Positions 1-14,885 of a stretch of DNA of 64,000 bases are shown piece after piece. Positions within the stretch are counted from its first letter, which is position 1. Each line of letters starts with the position of its first letter. The position numbers were made by a program, and so were the translations under genes. Below the pieces are notes generated by a model. That model was not told where the DNA came from, searched no databases, and was given only the letters and a program-made list of their open reading frames with translations. Source of the DNA: Babylonia areolata (lineage: Eukaryota; Mollusca; Gastropoda; Neogastropoda; Buccinidae); contig NC_134882.1 in NCBI RefSeq assembly GCF_041734735.1, positions 19,573,428 to 19,637,427 on the forward strand. The letters are read 5' to 3'.

Positions 1-289
1 ACACTCAAAACACCTACTCGTCATACCTCTAATAAAAAATAAATATAAAAAGACCCCGCCCACACCCAACCCCTAAAAAAAAATCTGCCAAGAAATCACC
101 AAAACACCACAACGATTACCTTCCACACACAAAAAAGTAAAAAGCATGCACACAAATGAACACACATTCACCACATTCCCTGTGGAAAACCCTGAAATGA
201 CCAACACACCCACACACACACACACACTCCCCACCCGTTCCATGTTGTAAACGCTACTGAAAAGACCACAACAACAGAAAAAATCTCAC
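1..289. other. Intron 24 part (left edge)
   Basis: Low-complexity intron sequence with (CA)n at about 208-228. No match to the missing eIF5B C-terminal exon on the minus strand. Confidence 0.8.
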
Positions 290-451
290 CTTGCTGATGA
301 GCAGGTCGTCGGCCTCGAAGTGTCGGCCGAACATCTTGGGGGCCTCCCCAGGGATAGGGATGATCTTGACGCACACCTCCTGTCCCGTGCGGGCGATCTC
401 CACCGGCTTGTGGTTGAACTCAATACTCGCCACCCGCCCTATGTCCACGAA
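290..451 (-). CDS. EIF5B: EIF5B exon 24 (domain IV)
   Basis: Fifty-four codons (1128-1181), [20 protein letters not shown] then [20 protein letters not shown] and [12 protein letters not shown]. The donor GTGAGA follows. The remaining C-terminal helices that contact eIF1A (ISRQSIDALKDWF in human) are not in positions 1-289, so at least one exon is outside the window. Confidence 0.97.
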
Positions 452-3400
452 CTGCGCACACACACACATAGTGAAGGTTAAAAGTGAAAATGAAGGTGAT
501 GGTTTAAGATCATACAGCTTTTTGTAACCATCAAGGTACTGAATTCATATACCCACTGTGTCCTGGTTTCCAGTATTGGAAGGCGGTTCCAATCCCTTCC
601 TTCCGCCGTTTTAACCTTTGCCACCGCAAAGTCGGGTGCCCAGTTACACTCGGGTGGAGTGAAGGAAACCGGAGTGGTGCATTTTCCAAGGACACATCAC
701 CATGCCGAAACGGTGCATCGAACCCTGATCACTGGTGTGCACTGGATCTGAAGTTCAACGCCTAACAGATTCTGTCACGGCGCCTCGTAGAATTGAGACC
801 CAGAGCAAAAATGGCATCAGTTGATACGATGTTGGGCAAGGTCGATCCGCATCTGTGCAAATGTATGAGGATATAATATCTATAGGTAAGGTCCGGGTGC
901 GGTGTGTTTTGAAACAAACGGTCCATACCATGGGTCCATACCGCTTTGCCAAAAACCCGTTACGCCACAGGTCCGGTGTAACCCACAGGCTACATGCCAC
1001 GTTTTGTGGACCTGTCTTGTTAATGGCACCAACCGTGTGACGATCAAATGCATTACATACCGAACAAACATCAGCAAATGAGGATGTGACAGTCGTCTGC
1101 TAGGCTGCTCTCTAAGCGCCACAGCACAGAGAAATCTGTTGTGATAAAAAGAAATACTAAAATACAAAATACAAATAACTATGATTAAACGGACTTCTGG
1201 CATAACGGGCCTGGTGCATCGCGGACCTGAGGCATAACGGACTTGAAGTATAACGGAATCTCCCCATATCCGGTTTTACTCACAATCCGGAAGTGAGGTG
1301 ATTGGGTGGTGAGTAGCACAGACTACTGTTAATTAAGAGAACCTAAGAATTCTTTCTTGCTACCTCCCTCACTACTCAACAGACCCCACGGAGAAAAAAA
1401 AAAAAAAGATTACAAGACTGAAAACTTTGAACACAGCTGTGCTTTTGAGTGATGTGTTGTGGATCTTAAATTACCGTTCAGCCGGAAAGGAAGGTGCAGT
1501 GCAGGAATTCAATTCTGTTTGTTTATTGCTTTCCTTGTCGACCGCAAGCCGAAGGGGACGTCAAGAGGGGAGGGCAGGGGGGTGGAGGGGGGTGTTTAAG
1601 GTCCCAAGAATTCCGCATAGGCCGGCACCCCCCCCCCCCCTCTCCCAACCTTTAGGTTACATGTTGGTATGGGTGCTATACCATCTATCATCATCTAAAG
1701 TAATAATCTCTTGTAAATACATACTGTTAAATTTTAAAACAACGTAAGGTTGTGAGTGGAAGGAGAGGGGGAAGGGGCGTGATGCACCCTTCCCTGGGAA
1801 CAGAAGACCCAATTAACTTCACAAACAGAAACCTTGTCACCAGAAGACGTGTTCGGCTTGCTCGTGTCTCCCCCCCCTTTCACCTCCATCCCCCCAACCC
1901 CCTCATCCCTTACCACCACCATCCACTCTCTCCCCCACACACCACCCCACCTGGACCTTCCCCTCACAATCCTCCTTCCCCCCTTGCTCCCCCACCCCAC
2001 CCCCCGCTGTCCTCCATCCCTCCTGCCCCTTCCCGAACACGCTGACTCAGCAGGCGAATCAATTTGCACGTGTCTGCGACCTTGCGGTCACCTGATCAAA
2101 CACAAAAGCCCTCTGTATTCTTCCAATAAAAGCGGCAGTGAAGCTGTGTTTGGGCAAACAAGTGCTCGGGAGTTTGCAGCCAATAAAACTGCACCCCTTC
2201 CTTTTCTCTCTGTCTCTCTCTCCCTGAGGCTACTCTTTTCGTGGGCGAAAAAAGACGCAGAGGGAGGAAGAGAGAGGGGGGATAGGGTGAAGGAGAGGCG
2301 CGGGGTGGTTCTAACGTCTGGTCGATTCGGGCGATAAGAGGAGCAGGCAAGATACAAGAGCCCTGTTCACAATCTCTCTCACTCTCAAATCGGAAGCTCA
2401 TCCCGAAGACACTCTGCTTGCATTCAACACAACTGTCCGAGTGTATGCTTTTTCCTCCATCACTAAATATGTGAAGCACCTCAGCTAAGTTGATATTTCC
2501 ATGATTATTTACAGTTACAGTCTGCATTTCCGCCAAAGTATTTTCACAATCTATCCACGCTTCCTACATACCATGGGAATCAGTTCATCGAAACATCAGC
2601 TTCTTTGTTCCACGACATTACTCGCCAACACCCATCCCGCCGCTTCTTTCAATCGCACCAGCAGTTAAGACTATCCCAGGTTTTATACACACACGCATCG
2701 AAGTTTCTCTTTTCTGATTCAATTATGAATTTGCTGGCTCCATGCCCTCCAAGGTCCAGCAGCACGACACGAAAGTGAAAGGGGTGAGGAGAAATTAATC
2801 CGGGTCCTTGTTTGACTCGACCCTGGGACCCCTGGCGAACCCGAGTCGGTCGGGCGTCTGTCCATGCACTTGGCCACCACTACACCAAGCTAAACCCGAA
2901 AGTCATCCAGAACAAAGATACCCCAAACTGGTTTTTGACAAGAAAGAACGATTTACACTGGAATGACCCTTCTCTCCCCCCTCCCCTACGCCAACCACAA
3001 AAAGAACCTTCCTCCCCCACGCCCACCCCCCTCACCACCACCCTCTTGAACCTTAAGTCTGCAAAGTTTTAAAGCAACAGCCAAGCCAAGCCATCGCCGT
3101 CCGTATCTCTTTCCCTTTAAACTCTCCCTCCCCTTCCTCTCCAAATCAAGGTGGCACGCGTGACACACGATAATTATTGAGTTCCAACAGGTGCAGCTAG
3201 GAGTTTACCTCGCGACCGCAACAGAAAGAATTAATAATATATATATACGTTTCGCGTGAACCCGGCCCGCTCGACTCGCACTCCTGCTCTTACAAGGACT
3301 GAAGTAGTCACGAAGTCATGGCACACAGCCCCGCACTTCCGGTGTCCGGCGACAGCCCCACTGCACGCAGTGTAACGGGTAACATATTGTAGCGTCCTAA

Positions 3401-4094
3401 ATTATTGCACCTATTGGTTACCATTTTCATGGTTTGTGGGACCAAAAACGGAAAAAGCAAGATGCTGGCACGTCCACATAAAAATCTGAGTAAAATAAAC
3501 GTACAAAATGAGTTGAAATCCACTGAAAATGAGTTAAAACATCTACTAATTGTAATATCGTTTCATACAGGCACGAAAATTGCCGGTAAAATTGGTTCCA
3601 GGATTCAGGATGCTAAAATAGGATTTTACATTTACCTAATGTCCAATGAGTATCATCATCCCGATTCCCCAATTAACTAACTTGTTTATTTCGATTCGCC
3701 TATGTACTCGACTGCTCTGCGTGTGCATGTGCGTGCGCGTGTGAGAACGAGAGAGGGGTGGTGGGGGGTATGACTAGGCTAAAAGGGAACGGCAGGTATG
3801 CAAAAAACAGGACAAAGGGTCAAACTCTCGAGAGACCTTTGCGCCTACATCTGTCCCTCCCTTTCCGCCCCTTACCCTCCCTCCCCTAACACACACACAC
3901 ACACACAACAAAAACGTGACGATGGTTGGGGGACCTAACTACATTTAAAAACTGAGACGAGACAATACATTTTGGTGGGCCTCAAGCGAGAATGCCAAAA
4001 ACCAATCCAAATACCCGGGGTTCGAACTCGCACCCCACTGAAAGAGAGAGAGAGAAAGAGAGGTGGGGATTTGGGCCAAGTTCATGTATCCGTG

Positions 4095-4136
<42 letters not shown>

Positions 4137-4972
4137 TGTATGATAAAAAGTGCGAGGGAGCAGAATTAGGGAAGGGGAGGGGAAAATACCTGACCATGTT
4201 GAAAGTTGCAGCAGACTCACCTCTCTACTCACCCACTCCTCTTCTTTGATGGGAGGGGGTGGGGGATCGGGGGAGGCAGGGGTGTGGGTAGGTGGGAGTA
4301 CGGGGCAGGGTGCTAACAGTCTGGGGCCAGGCTGCCGGCAGGAAGATATCTATAGCCCCACTAACACCGACTGCCAAGCAGGTAAAAGGGGGGTGTGGCG
4401 CGCACAGGACGCGCATAGAACCACCATCATCTTCATCCACCCTCCCTTCCCCTCCTCCCCTCTCCAACTCCCCCACCCCCGGTTGATTAGATTTTAACCT
4501 CCTCCACGCACGCCCATAACCTCCACCCCCACCTCCGTTCTCCTTCCCTCCCCGCCTTTTCACCCCCACCCCCCACCCCTTCCTGTACCCTTCCCCTTTC
4601 CTTCTTCTATCTGTTCCATGTATCCCTTTACTTCCCGTGAACCCTCCTTTGAACTATCATACATTCTGCCTGATTGCAGGTGGGTGCAGGTTCCGTTTAA
4701 TTTTCCATCCCTTTGTCACTCGCATAGAAACGGCAAAAGCTACTGTTTAAGTAAACGTTATTTCTTCGTCCCTCCTTCCATCCCCCCCCCCCCCCCCCCC
4801 AAAAAAAAAGAAAGAAAAAAGCATACTATGCACATCCACACATATCACATACAAGCACTGTCCTAGTTCAATCCCGCTGGGTCGATGGTAATGTTTTCGT
4901 GCAGAGCTAGATGATTTCCATGAAACGAAATAAAGAAATTGTAGTTCTGAGTTCGCAAGTGTGTGTATGTGT

Positions 4973-5030
<58 letters not shown>

Positions 5031-8000
5031 GTAAAACAAGCTTACCAAATATGTTATACTATCCCTTATCCCCTACACACAAACTCGGGTATCCCTTATC
5101 CCCCACACAAACACAGACTCGGAAACAACAGTTTTCCGAGTCGTAACCCCTTCCTGTGAACAGAGAATGAGACTGTAAAAACGAGAATGAAATAGTGAAA
5201 AACAACAAACAAACCAAGAAAAACCGCTTCCTTGTAACCCCCCCCCCCCCCGAAACTTTTTTCTTTCATAGATCCGTACACAAAACCCACTCCAACTCCA
5301 CTCTTACTCCGCCACCGTCCCACTACTTAAAAAGACCGGGGGGGGGGGGGGGGGGGGGGGGAACACACTTAAAAAGACCGAAAAAAACACACAAGCGAAC
5401 CGAACCGTGACGGCGGCGGTCGGTCGGTCTCTCTCCCTCGCCCTCTTTCCCTCAGAAGTTCCGCCACCTGGGCCTCGTCGGCGGCCTTTGATGTGGGCAA
5501 CTTCACAAGTTTTCTGTCCGCCTGTTCCCGCCATACTTGGCCACCGTCGCCCCTCTTGCATCAAGCAACTTCCTCCCTATACTAATACCTCCGCTCACAC
5601 AGCCCCGTATCTCTCCCCCCCCCCCCTCCCCCCCCAAACCATCGGCGTTCACTACTACCGCCACAACCATCACTACTGCCACCACGAAATCAAAGAACAG
5701 TGGGGTGAGGATAGGGGATTTTTTTCAACTTCAAACCACCTTGCGCATGTTCTAGCGCGTGCGCGATGTCATTATTGACACGAGAGAAAGTAAAGCGGCT
5801 TGTTCCGAAAAAGGTTCTGTGACAAGAATATCCTTCAAACAAGTTATAACAAAAAATAAAATACATAAAATTAAAAAAAAAAAAAAAAAAAAAAGGGGGG
5901 GGGGGAGAGAGGAAGAGGTTGAGTACATAGGGTTGGGGGGGCAGTTAAAGTTGTCACAAGGACCAGATGTCTGTGCTATAAACAACACCTCCCCACTCCC
6001 CTTTTAAGATCTAAAAGACTCCGAAGACCTGAGACAAAATTATAAACAACAGTAACCATAGCTCTGAGAGAGAGAGAGGGAGAGAGAGAGAGAGAGAGAG
6101 AGAGATCAAAGCACTTCAATCCCCTAACATTGCTTGCTGCCCCTCAACCCTCATGTCCCCCCCACCCCACCCCGCCCCTTCCACTTCTCCCCGCCCATCC
6201 CCCACCCCACCCCCGACCATCCCTTTCTCTCTCCGTGGTTCTTTATTCTCATCAGGTCCGATACCGCCTTTGGAAAAAAAACAAAAAAACAAAGGTAACA
6301 GAACATAACCACTTTCTTTTGGATCTGTGAACCGCGCCGGCATCTGAAGTTAAAAAAAGAAGAAAAAACAGAAAAAAAAAGAAGAAGAAGAAGAAGAAAA
6401 AAAAAGGAGATCTGTAAACCGCGCCGAAATCTGAAGTTTGGAAAAGAATAAAATAAAAAAAACCAAAATAAAATAAAACACAAATATTAATCAAACTGTT
6501 TTTATGGCGAGGGCGTGCCCCCCTACCCGCCCCCCATCCTCCGGGCCCCACACATTATCTTTTCATACTTCGAGCATTTGGAAGGCTCTCGTGGCTTGAC
6601 CATCGTGTTGCATCTGCGCAATGGTCAAGGAGCCTGCCCGCTTTTCTTTCTAAATTTTTTGTTCAAAATAAATGCATTGCAGAATATGGATCAGTCCGCA
6701 TACTTTGATGCCTTTGTGAAACTTAGGCAGTACAGGAAACAACAAGCCCAGAAGCAGATCTATATTGCAACACAAGTTTTTGGTGGGACTATGTTTCGCC
6801 AGTTCTACAATCCCCTAAATCTATCTTTCTCCGGGAGTATATAACAATATTATGAATGTCACAAACACGGTAAAAGAGAACGAAATAAACAGAACTTTAT
6901 AAAATAAAAGTTCAATCGAGACTTTGAACACAAAATGAACACCCCCGACTTTTACCAGAAAAAAATATCGACTGAGTGTTTTATCCGATACACAACAGTC
7001 TCCCCTACCACCCTGTCGCCGCTCTCAATTTTTCTCTACCTTCCTCTCTCTCTCTCTCTCTCTCTTCTGTGACAACTGTAGCAATATTGCTCGTATTCAC
7101 ACTGGTTCTAAGCTCAAGTCTAAGAAAACCAGAGAGGAATTGTTTTCTGATTCAAGCAAAGGAGCGTTCGCCTTTTCGACGTGACGATGTGGATCATTTA
7201 TTTCTGACGCTCGTTTCGGTTTGCTTCCCGTTTGCGACGGTACGCGTAATATTTGCGACACCACTGCCGTTGGGTAGCCACGAGGAAGTGACTTCTGGCC
7301 GTTTTCAACGAATCTTCAAGGATGTTTCTCCACCACCCGCATCCCTTAGGAGGCGGGTGCTGGGGGATAGGGTGAGTCTCCAATTCCTTGGTCCTGCATT
7401 CACGTCCTGCTCTAATGGTAACCTCAGTTTCGAGATTTTCTTTCTCAACTGTGGCGGGTTTGTGTCAGCATGTATGGTGTCAGCTGATTCATGGGGACTG
7501 TCGTTGGAGGGATATTACAGAACAGCAGTCCCTAACTGCAGGGGTATGCTCTCTCAGCCTGACACCACAAAAAAGCATTTAGTGTCGACAGCAAGGGGGC
7601 TTAGTATCAGATGTCTAATGTATGTCAATGAGAACAAGCGTTCGTGAACACCAGCAAAGTGACCCCCAAAGCACTGTCCTCTGTTCGGTGAGTTCGTACC
7701 AACACTGGTAAGTGAGTGGCCGCTAGAGTGTTGAAACTGCATGTGTGGCCCTCCCCCGCCTCTCTCTCTATGCAAGAGGGGTGTGTGTGTGGGGGAGGGG
7801 GGGGAACTTCATGGGAAACGACTATTATTTACTGACCACTGCTGTCCACCACTGAAAAGTTTTCAGATTGTGGCATTTCATTACTTTGCATTATCAAAAC
7901 TTCTTGACCAAGCTTTTCTATTTACTGAACAGTATTAAGCACAACCCAAAAGTGTGCAGCTTGCGTTTATGCGGGCGAATAAGATGGCGTGCGCGTAGGC

Positions 8001-9069
8001 ACACAAACACACCCACTACGTAATACTTACAAGACAAATGATCCGGGTTGGTTACTGGATTAATTGATTCAAAAAGGACCGGTCGGGCTGTACTCACAAA
8101 CTTTCGAAAACCGCGTCCATCATCTCCTTCTCATGTCAAAAATAATGTATTCATTTATTTTCTCCTTTACTTCTCCCTCTTCCACGGCACACCACCCCTC
8201 CCTCACCCTCCCTCCCCACCCAAGGACTTAAACGTCTTGTTCTGGGATAAAAGGATTTGCCTGTCAACACGGCAGCCAGGAGTGCCTCGCACTCATTTCA
8301 TGACCATCCCTTTGCTTGATGTTTTCAAAGTCTCTGCTGTCCCTTATTAGAATATAGCAATGAATTAGTGGTAGGTGTGTCTGTGTGTGCATTCGTACAC
8401 GTGTGTTTTAGCGTCAGAATTTGCCTTTGTGCATGTGCGTGTGCGGGTTGTGCGTCGTATGAGTATGCGTGTGCGTGAGCTCGCGGCAAAAGACAAGGGT
8501 GAAGGAACATCGGAACTTGTCTATAAAATGGGAGTTGTGCAACGAAGGTCAAGCGAGAAACCTTGACATCTGTTTACTCAAAAGAACAGAAGCCTTTTGA
8601 CGTCAAAACTCCGGACACGAACATCAGTAAGAAAGAGAAGGGGGGTAGGGGGGTCGGAGGGGGGTGGGGGGCTATAGATCAATCGCCTTTTCTGACTCAT
8701 CCGCGCAACTGACAAACGAATGCATATATAACAAAAATGAAGTGAATATGGTGTGACGAAAACTGGTGTATACCGGGTACGATGAGAGGAGAGGAGAGAG
8801 CGCAATCGAAGTTCTAAGCGCATGATATCAAAGAAAGGGCTTGGACTGAAAGAGAACAACAGGGACTAAAAGCGACGGGGGTGGAAAGGAGACCACGTTG
8901 GGTGGAGGGCGACGAGGGAGGTGAAGGAAGAACTGAGGAAGACGAAGAAGGGGGTGTGAGGAGGAGGTAAAGCCATTAAAAAAAAAAAAAAAAGAATAAT
9001 AATAATAATAATAAAGGGGAGGGTGGGGGTGCGCGGGGTAAAGGGGAAGGGGGAATTTCCGGTGAGATA

Positions 9070-9104
<35 letters not shown>

Positions 9105-10638
9105 CAATTAACATTCTCGGAGCTGCGGTGGTGGATGGAAGTGGTGGTGTTGGTGTGGATGTGGAGAGGGGACGGGGGGAGGGGGGGGGGGGTAACGGAG
9201 GGGAAGGGGGACGGGGGGGTGGGGCGGCCGGGAGCCAATCAAGACGCGTGTTGCTGTTGGCGGGCGGCCAATCGCTGAATGGGGCTTGGCGCTGCGCCAC
9301 CGGGGAAACCAGACAACCGACGCGTGAATGGTGGTGGGGGGAAGGGGGCGGGTGGAAGAAACTAGAGAGAGAGAGGGAAGGGGGAGGTGGGGTGGAAGAG
9401 AGATGTATAATATAAGATGGGGCAGCACTGACTTGGGGACTTGGAAGCAAAAGAAGAAAAGCAAAAGAAGGTATGCTACAGGGAGCAAAGTTTAGAAAGT
9501 CCAAAGCAGTGATGAGCAAAAACTCTGCAGCCTTTATTTGGCACTGATTACATTTTCAATTTAAAGATCTGCTGATTGATTTGGACATGTGCAATGACTA
9601 GGTGTCACTGATATAGGAAAATATAAACAAAATATGCATTAACTATCAAACACACAGAGCACTGATTCATGTTCTAAAACAGCAACAACACGCCAAAGAA
9701 AACCCACTCAAGTCTTGAAGAATGAGGGTTAAACAAATCTGTGTCATTCAATCAGGTTTCAGTCACACACACGCACATGCTCACACAGACATGTACCATT
9801 TACATGTATGACCATTTGTTTATTCACCCCATCATGTAAGCAGCCATACTCTGTTATCAGGGGTGCACATGCTGGGAATGTTTGTTTCCATGACCCACTG
9901 AAAGCCAACAAGGATTACAGCATCTTTAAAGTGCATTTTTGATCTCTGTGTGTATACACATAAAGAGGGTTCAGGCACTAGCAGGTCTGCACATTTGTTG
10001 ACCAGAGAGACTGGGGAACAAACTTAGGGTAAAAAAAATCTAATCTGAAAAAAAAAAAAAAAACCCACAAAAAAACTTGACTAGATTATTATTACAGAGA
10101 GTGAATTAGTCAACATGGAAACTTTACGGTTCCATGGCAAATATTCTGTCTGGATGAAAAAAAAACAACACTTTTTTTTCTTTTTGCCAGTGTCTAAACA
10201 GTCAAACACTACCCTGACATTGCCAAATGTTGACCACAGGTAGCACGTTAACACACCTGTCATGACATTTTTCTGGAGTCATCTTTTTAAACACTGTATC
10301 ATTTGTGCTGTAGGAAGCAATATGACAGAAAAGACAACAACAAAAAACAAACAAACAAACAAACAAAAAAAACAACATGAAAAGTCCTACTCCCTCTGCA
10401 TGTTTCACCAAAAAGATCTGCCGAACACCACATTTTACATATCCAAACACAGAACTGTACAGTAGCCTTTTATTGTGAGACTGACTACTGTTGTTCTAAC
10501 AAACAAGAAAAACTAATCTTTTGACACATATACACACAGTACAGTACAGTTCAGTACAGTAGCCTTTTACTGTGATTAACTGCTACTGTACAAACACACA
10601 CACACTTTTGTCTGCTCTCTCTCTACATATAGATAGAT

Positions 10639-10675
<37 letters not shown>

Positions 10676-13600
10676 GATATCCACAAACACCAACTCACCT
10701 CTTTACTGGGCACGCATATGGGCGTCCCCTCCTTCAGGAAGCCTGCCTGCACCACCACGCCCATGACAATAGGGTCCCGACTGTTGAAGACATACTGCGG
10801 CATGATCTTCAACTTGCAAGGGAACACCGCCACATGCTTGAATTCCTCTTGCTTCTTTTTGAGCAGTTCATCCCTGTACTGGGTGAACTTGTCAAACAGG
10901 TGGTAGATGATGTCAGCTGTGAAGATGGTGACCCCTGTGCTTTCTGCCAGCTCCTGCACGTCCCTCTTCACCTCCACATCGAAGGCCAATATAACAGCGT
11001 ATCTGAGGATAATGATAACCACATTTTTTCATTCAAGAAAGGCCATCACTCCATTTGAAGGGGTAGACATAAAAGTCACAATTTTCAGTAGTAATGGGCA
11101 CATATCGGTAGACTACTGAGTTGTGCTGTGGGTGATCTTTCTGGGATGCATATACTTGGGTTACACCCCTCCCTACTGCATTTTCATAACGTAATAAAGG
11201 AACATATAAACAAGTTAGTTAAATTAAAAATTAGTATTTCTCCACTTCAGGAGGTGTTTAATCAATCAAGCTCCATGACTGATTACTAACATCAATAGCA
11301 GACTTAACAATTGGTGTCTTGGGAACGATGAATCTGAACAGGAAGAACCAAAGTGACTCAGCAGCAGTGCAAGGTCTTCTCAGGTGTGTTACCTCCTGGT
11401 GACCTAACACTGATAGATACCTGTGGAGTTTTGGCACTGATGTGCAACTAACATGCCCAGATGTGGTTACCCTGATAATGTAACTCATCAACTAGTTCAA
11501 ATAAGTTCACTCATTGAGTCATTCTCTGTCCAAATTCAAAAACAAAATCTGACAATAACCCACCTCTAACCCATCCAAACATCAGATTCACTTATAAATA
11601 TGTTTCCTGAGCCCATCACAATCAACACAGAAATGACTCTGATATTGGCTCAATTCACAATAACTAAAGGACTGTCATAACATGTTTTATACTGTGTTAC
11701 AATGGATTGTAAATGATACTTTCTCTCATGTAAGCCTTTGTAATGACAATCATCACAGCATCATCACCTTTCATATAAAAATACCATCCATTATTATCAT
11801 TACTTGAATTATCATCACCAATCTGCTTCACCTAGGACACAGAAGAACACTTTCTGCGCAACCATCACTTCATCCTGTTGCACTACGATAAAGCCAAACA
11901 GAAAGAGACAGATTAGACAAAAACAAAACCCAGAAAGACTCATCACCAAATTCTGCGATGAAAAAAAAAGTGTGTTTTGTGTTGTCATTGTTTTCTTTTC
12001 TCCAATGTTCTGTGAGAGGCTGCTGTCTCTTTCTCCTGCTCTCTCTAAACAATGGCTATTAAGAGGGGGAAAAGAGATCATGTGAATGTCAGGCGATGGC
12101 AAATCTCCCATTCATTTAGACAAGCAGCCCTGCCTGCCAAATAAGGAGACACTAAACCTGAATGGCTCATGTAGGGAAGAGGAGATGAACACAGGTGAAT
12201 GGTGGGTGGGTAGGGGGAAGGACAGTTGTGTTGTTTTTTGGTTTTTTTTGCTGTTTTATGTGTGTGTGCGTGTGTGTGTGCATGTGTGTTTGTACGTGTG
12301 TACGTGTGAGGGAGAGGTGAGGGGAAAACAAGTAAAAAGATAAACGACCATGCTAAAATTAGAGAACATACCCATTCATCTCACAGCCCTCGGACCTGGC
12401 CAACTACCTCTCACCCCACCCTTTCCCAACAAGCAAGCCAAGAGGAGAGGGAGAAAAAAACAGCAGCAACAACAATAATGACAAAAGCTGAAGGATTAAT
12501 GGAAGTGTGTCAGATGGAGTGACCTCTGTGTGGGAATAATTTCTTCTGCTCTTCCCATCATTTGTCTACTGTTCAGAGGGAAAGTGTCCTCAGGGAGCAA
12601 AACAAAAACATTGGGGGCGGAGCTCTTGTCTGACAAAGCAACAGGTGAACACAAGAGGCGGAGCATGCAAATAAGACAACATTATTTGTGTTCGCTTGTC
12701 TTCTGAAGGTAATCAGTTGGTCTGATCTACCTACTACTATTGACTCAGTTCCACTGCAGGTAAGGTAAGGTATATTATGATATATAAATTCATTAACAGA
12801 TGATTCTTTTTTCTTCTTTTTTTTCTTTTTTTTTGAGGGGTGGGGTTTGGGTGGGGTTTAAACGGGAGCTAACACTCCAACAGATTAAAAATATAAATGT
12901 CAGCAAATATCCTGGTATCCTTCAGCATTTGACTGACAGAGCTGAAATAACAGTATTAACTTATTTATGATTTTTTCTGCTAATATAGTACAGACCTCTT
13001 TTTGCTGCTAATATAGTACAGACCTCTTTTTGTTGCTTATATAGTACAGACCTCGAAACATAATGCTCTCATTTCTGACCATGTGAGCATCACAAATTAT
13101 GTCAGGCCTAAGGAAATAAACGCAACTGGGCTCAGTCACTCGTGGTTCCTGAACTGATCAATAATTACTGCTTGAACTCTGAAGGCTGAGACATTATCAA
13201 ATGTAAAGAATAAGTCCATGTTGCTTGCATATGAATTATTTCCATGGTGGAATGACTGTCTGTTATTGTTGCTGAATTTCTTCTCTGTGGTGAGCCTGTA
13301 GGATAATTTACATGCATCCTGTATTTCTGACTACGAATGACGGATTAAGCGGAAAATTATTTACTTGATCTTATTTTTTTGGCTTTGTGACCAACAATGT
13401 TCAAAATGAAATCTGAACATACGATAGAACTGGGTGAAATCTGTTCACTTGATTTAGTTTTCTGACTTGAATACCTTCCATTATCCACATGATCTTTTAT
13501 ATTTTTTGTAAACATTTGTGTTCATTTTTAAAAAAAATACAAACATAAAAAAACAACAAAGAAAAAAACAACAACAAAAAACAAACCCACACACAAAATA

Positions 13601-14829
13601 AAACCAACACAAACAAAATCAACTGACAAAAATTATTCATGAATTGCACCACATGCAAGCTTAATATTTGACCAGTGTTAGAGAGAGAAAGCCAGTATTT
13701 CCCCAGCAAATCGTAAGACAGGATAGCTGGGATACCTATCAACGGACACAAGCACTATCAAAACAAAAAACAACAACAATATCACATTGAACAAGGTGGG
13801 CTGAAGGCCAACCTGCAGCACATAAATTATCAAAAATCTGTAGTGACTTAGTAATAAATCTATACAAATACAATTAATACATGCACTGCAGGACCTCAAC
13901 ACTTTGTCATCTGGACATATTCCTTGAAACACTGTGTGTATTTTTGTGCTAAAAATAAAAAATCAACAAAATACAAAATCATCCTTTGAAAAAAAAAGAA
14001 AAGAAAAAAAAAAGAGAAGAAATTCCCCTTTGTTCACAACTTGTATTACTACAGTATATCAGTCTCCAACTGCAGTTGTTTTGTAGTTTATTATGATTAT
14101 GCCTAACAAAAGTTACATCCTGTTCAAAACTATTTTATAAATTTTAAATTTCTACAGCAGACCAAAAACCAACCAAACAAAAAAAAATGTCTTGTGTTAC
14201 ATTACTAAACACAATACCCCCCAGCCCCCTCCCCAGCCCCCCTGCGGCCCCCCACCCCCACCATTCCTCCTCCATCATCCTCAGATTATAAAAAAAAATA
14301 AGAGAGAGAGAGAGAGCGAGAAAGAGACAGAAACAGTTGTCAACATGCTTGAAGGCGACAGGCAGCCTTCCCCCAGCCAGCCTCACACAGGAAGAAGGGT
14401 GTCAAACCCTGACATGATAATCAGTGGGTGGAGTGGGGGTGGGTTGTGTTGGGCTAAGGAGGGTGACAGCCAGACAGTGACCTCCGATTGTGGTCACCTG
14501 AAAAGCTGCTCTCTTTCTACACCACCACCACAGTCCAGGGGCAAGCGAGGGGGTGGAGGTGGGGTGTGTTGGGAAGGGACGGGCGGTCAGCTGACACAGA
14601 ATATTCCTGTGTCTTTCATGGGGCAAGGGCACAGGATAATGCTGGTGATGTACAGCTGTCTATGTGGTCCCTCCTTCTCTTCCTGGGTAGGATAACCGCA
14701 GTGACTTGCATCCCTAAATGCTTGGTCCCTCTGTCTGTCTGTTAGTCCTTCCCTCTTTGGGTATCTGTGACCCGCTTCAGGTTTCTGATAGATCATTCTC
14801 ATTCTGGTGTGGAATGGGGACGAGATGTC

Positions 14830-14885
<56 letters not shown>

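Larger units (their letters stand above)
452..10698. other. EIF5B: Intron 23 of EIF5B (10.2 kb)
   Basis: Holds two SINE copies (545-790, 9738-10020), a SINE tail (1118-1178), a tRNA-like segment, many microsatellites and long strand-biased blocks: C-rich at 1860-2030, 4430-4610 and 6120-6220, G-rich at 8880-9420. A 223-residue plus-strand frame at 6976-7647 is unexplained. About 2300-2790, 3060-3700 and 7650-8640 show nothing I recognise. Confidence 0.85.
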
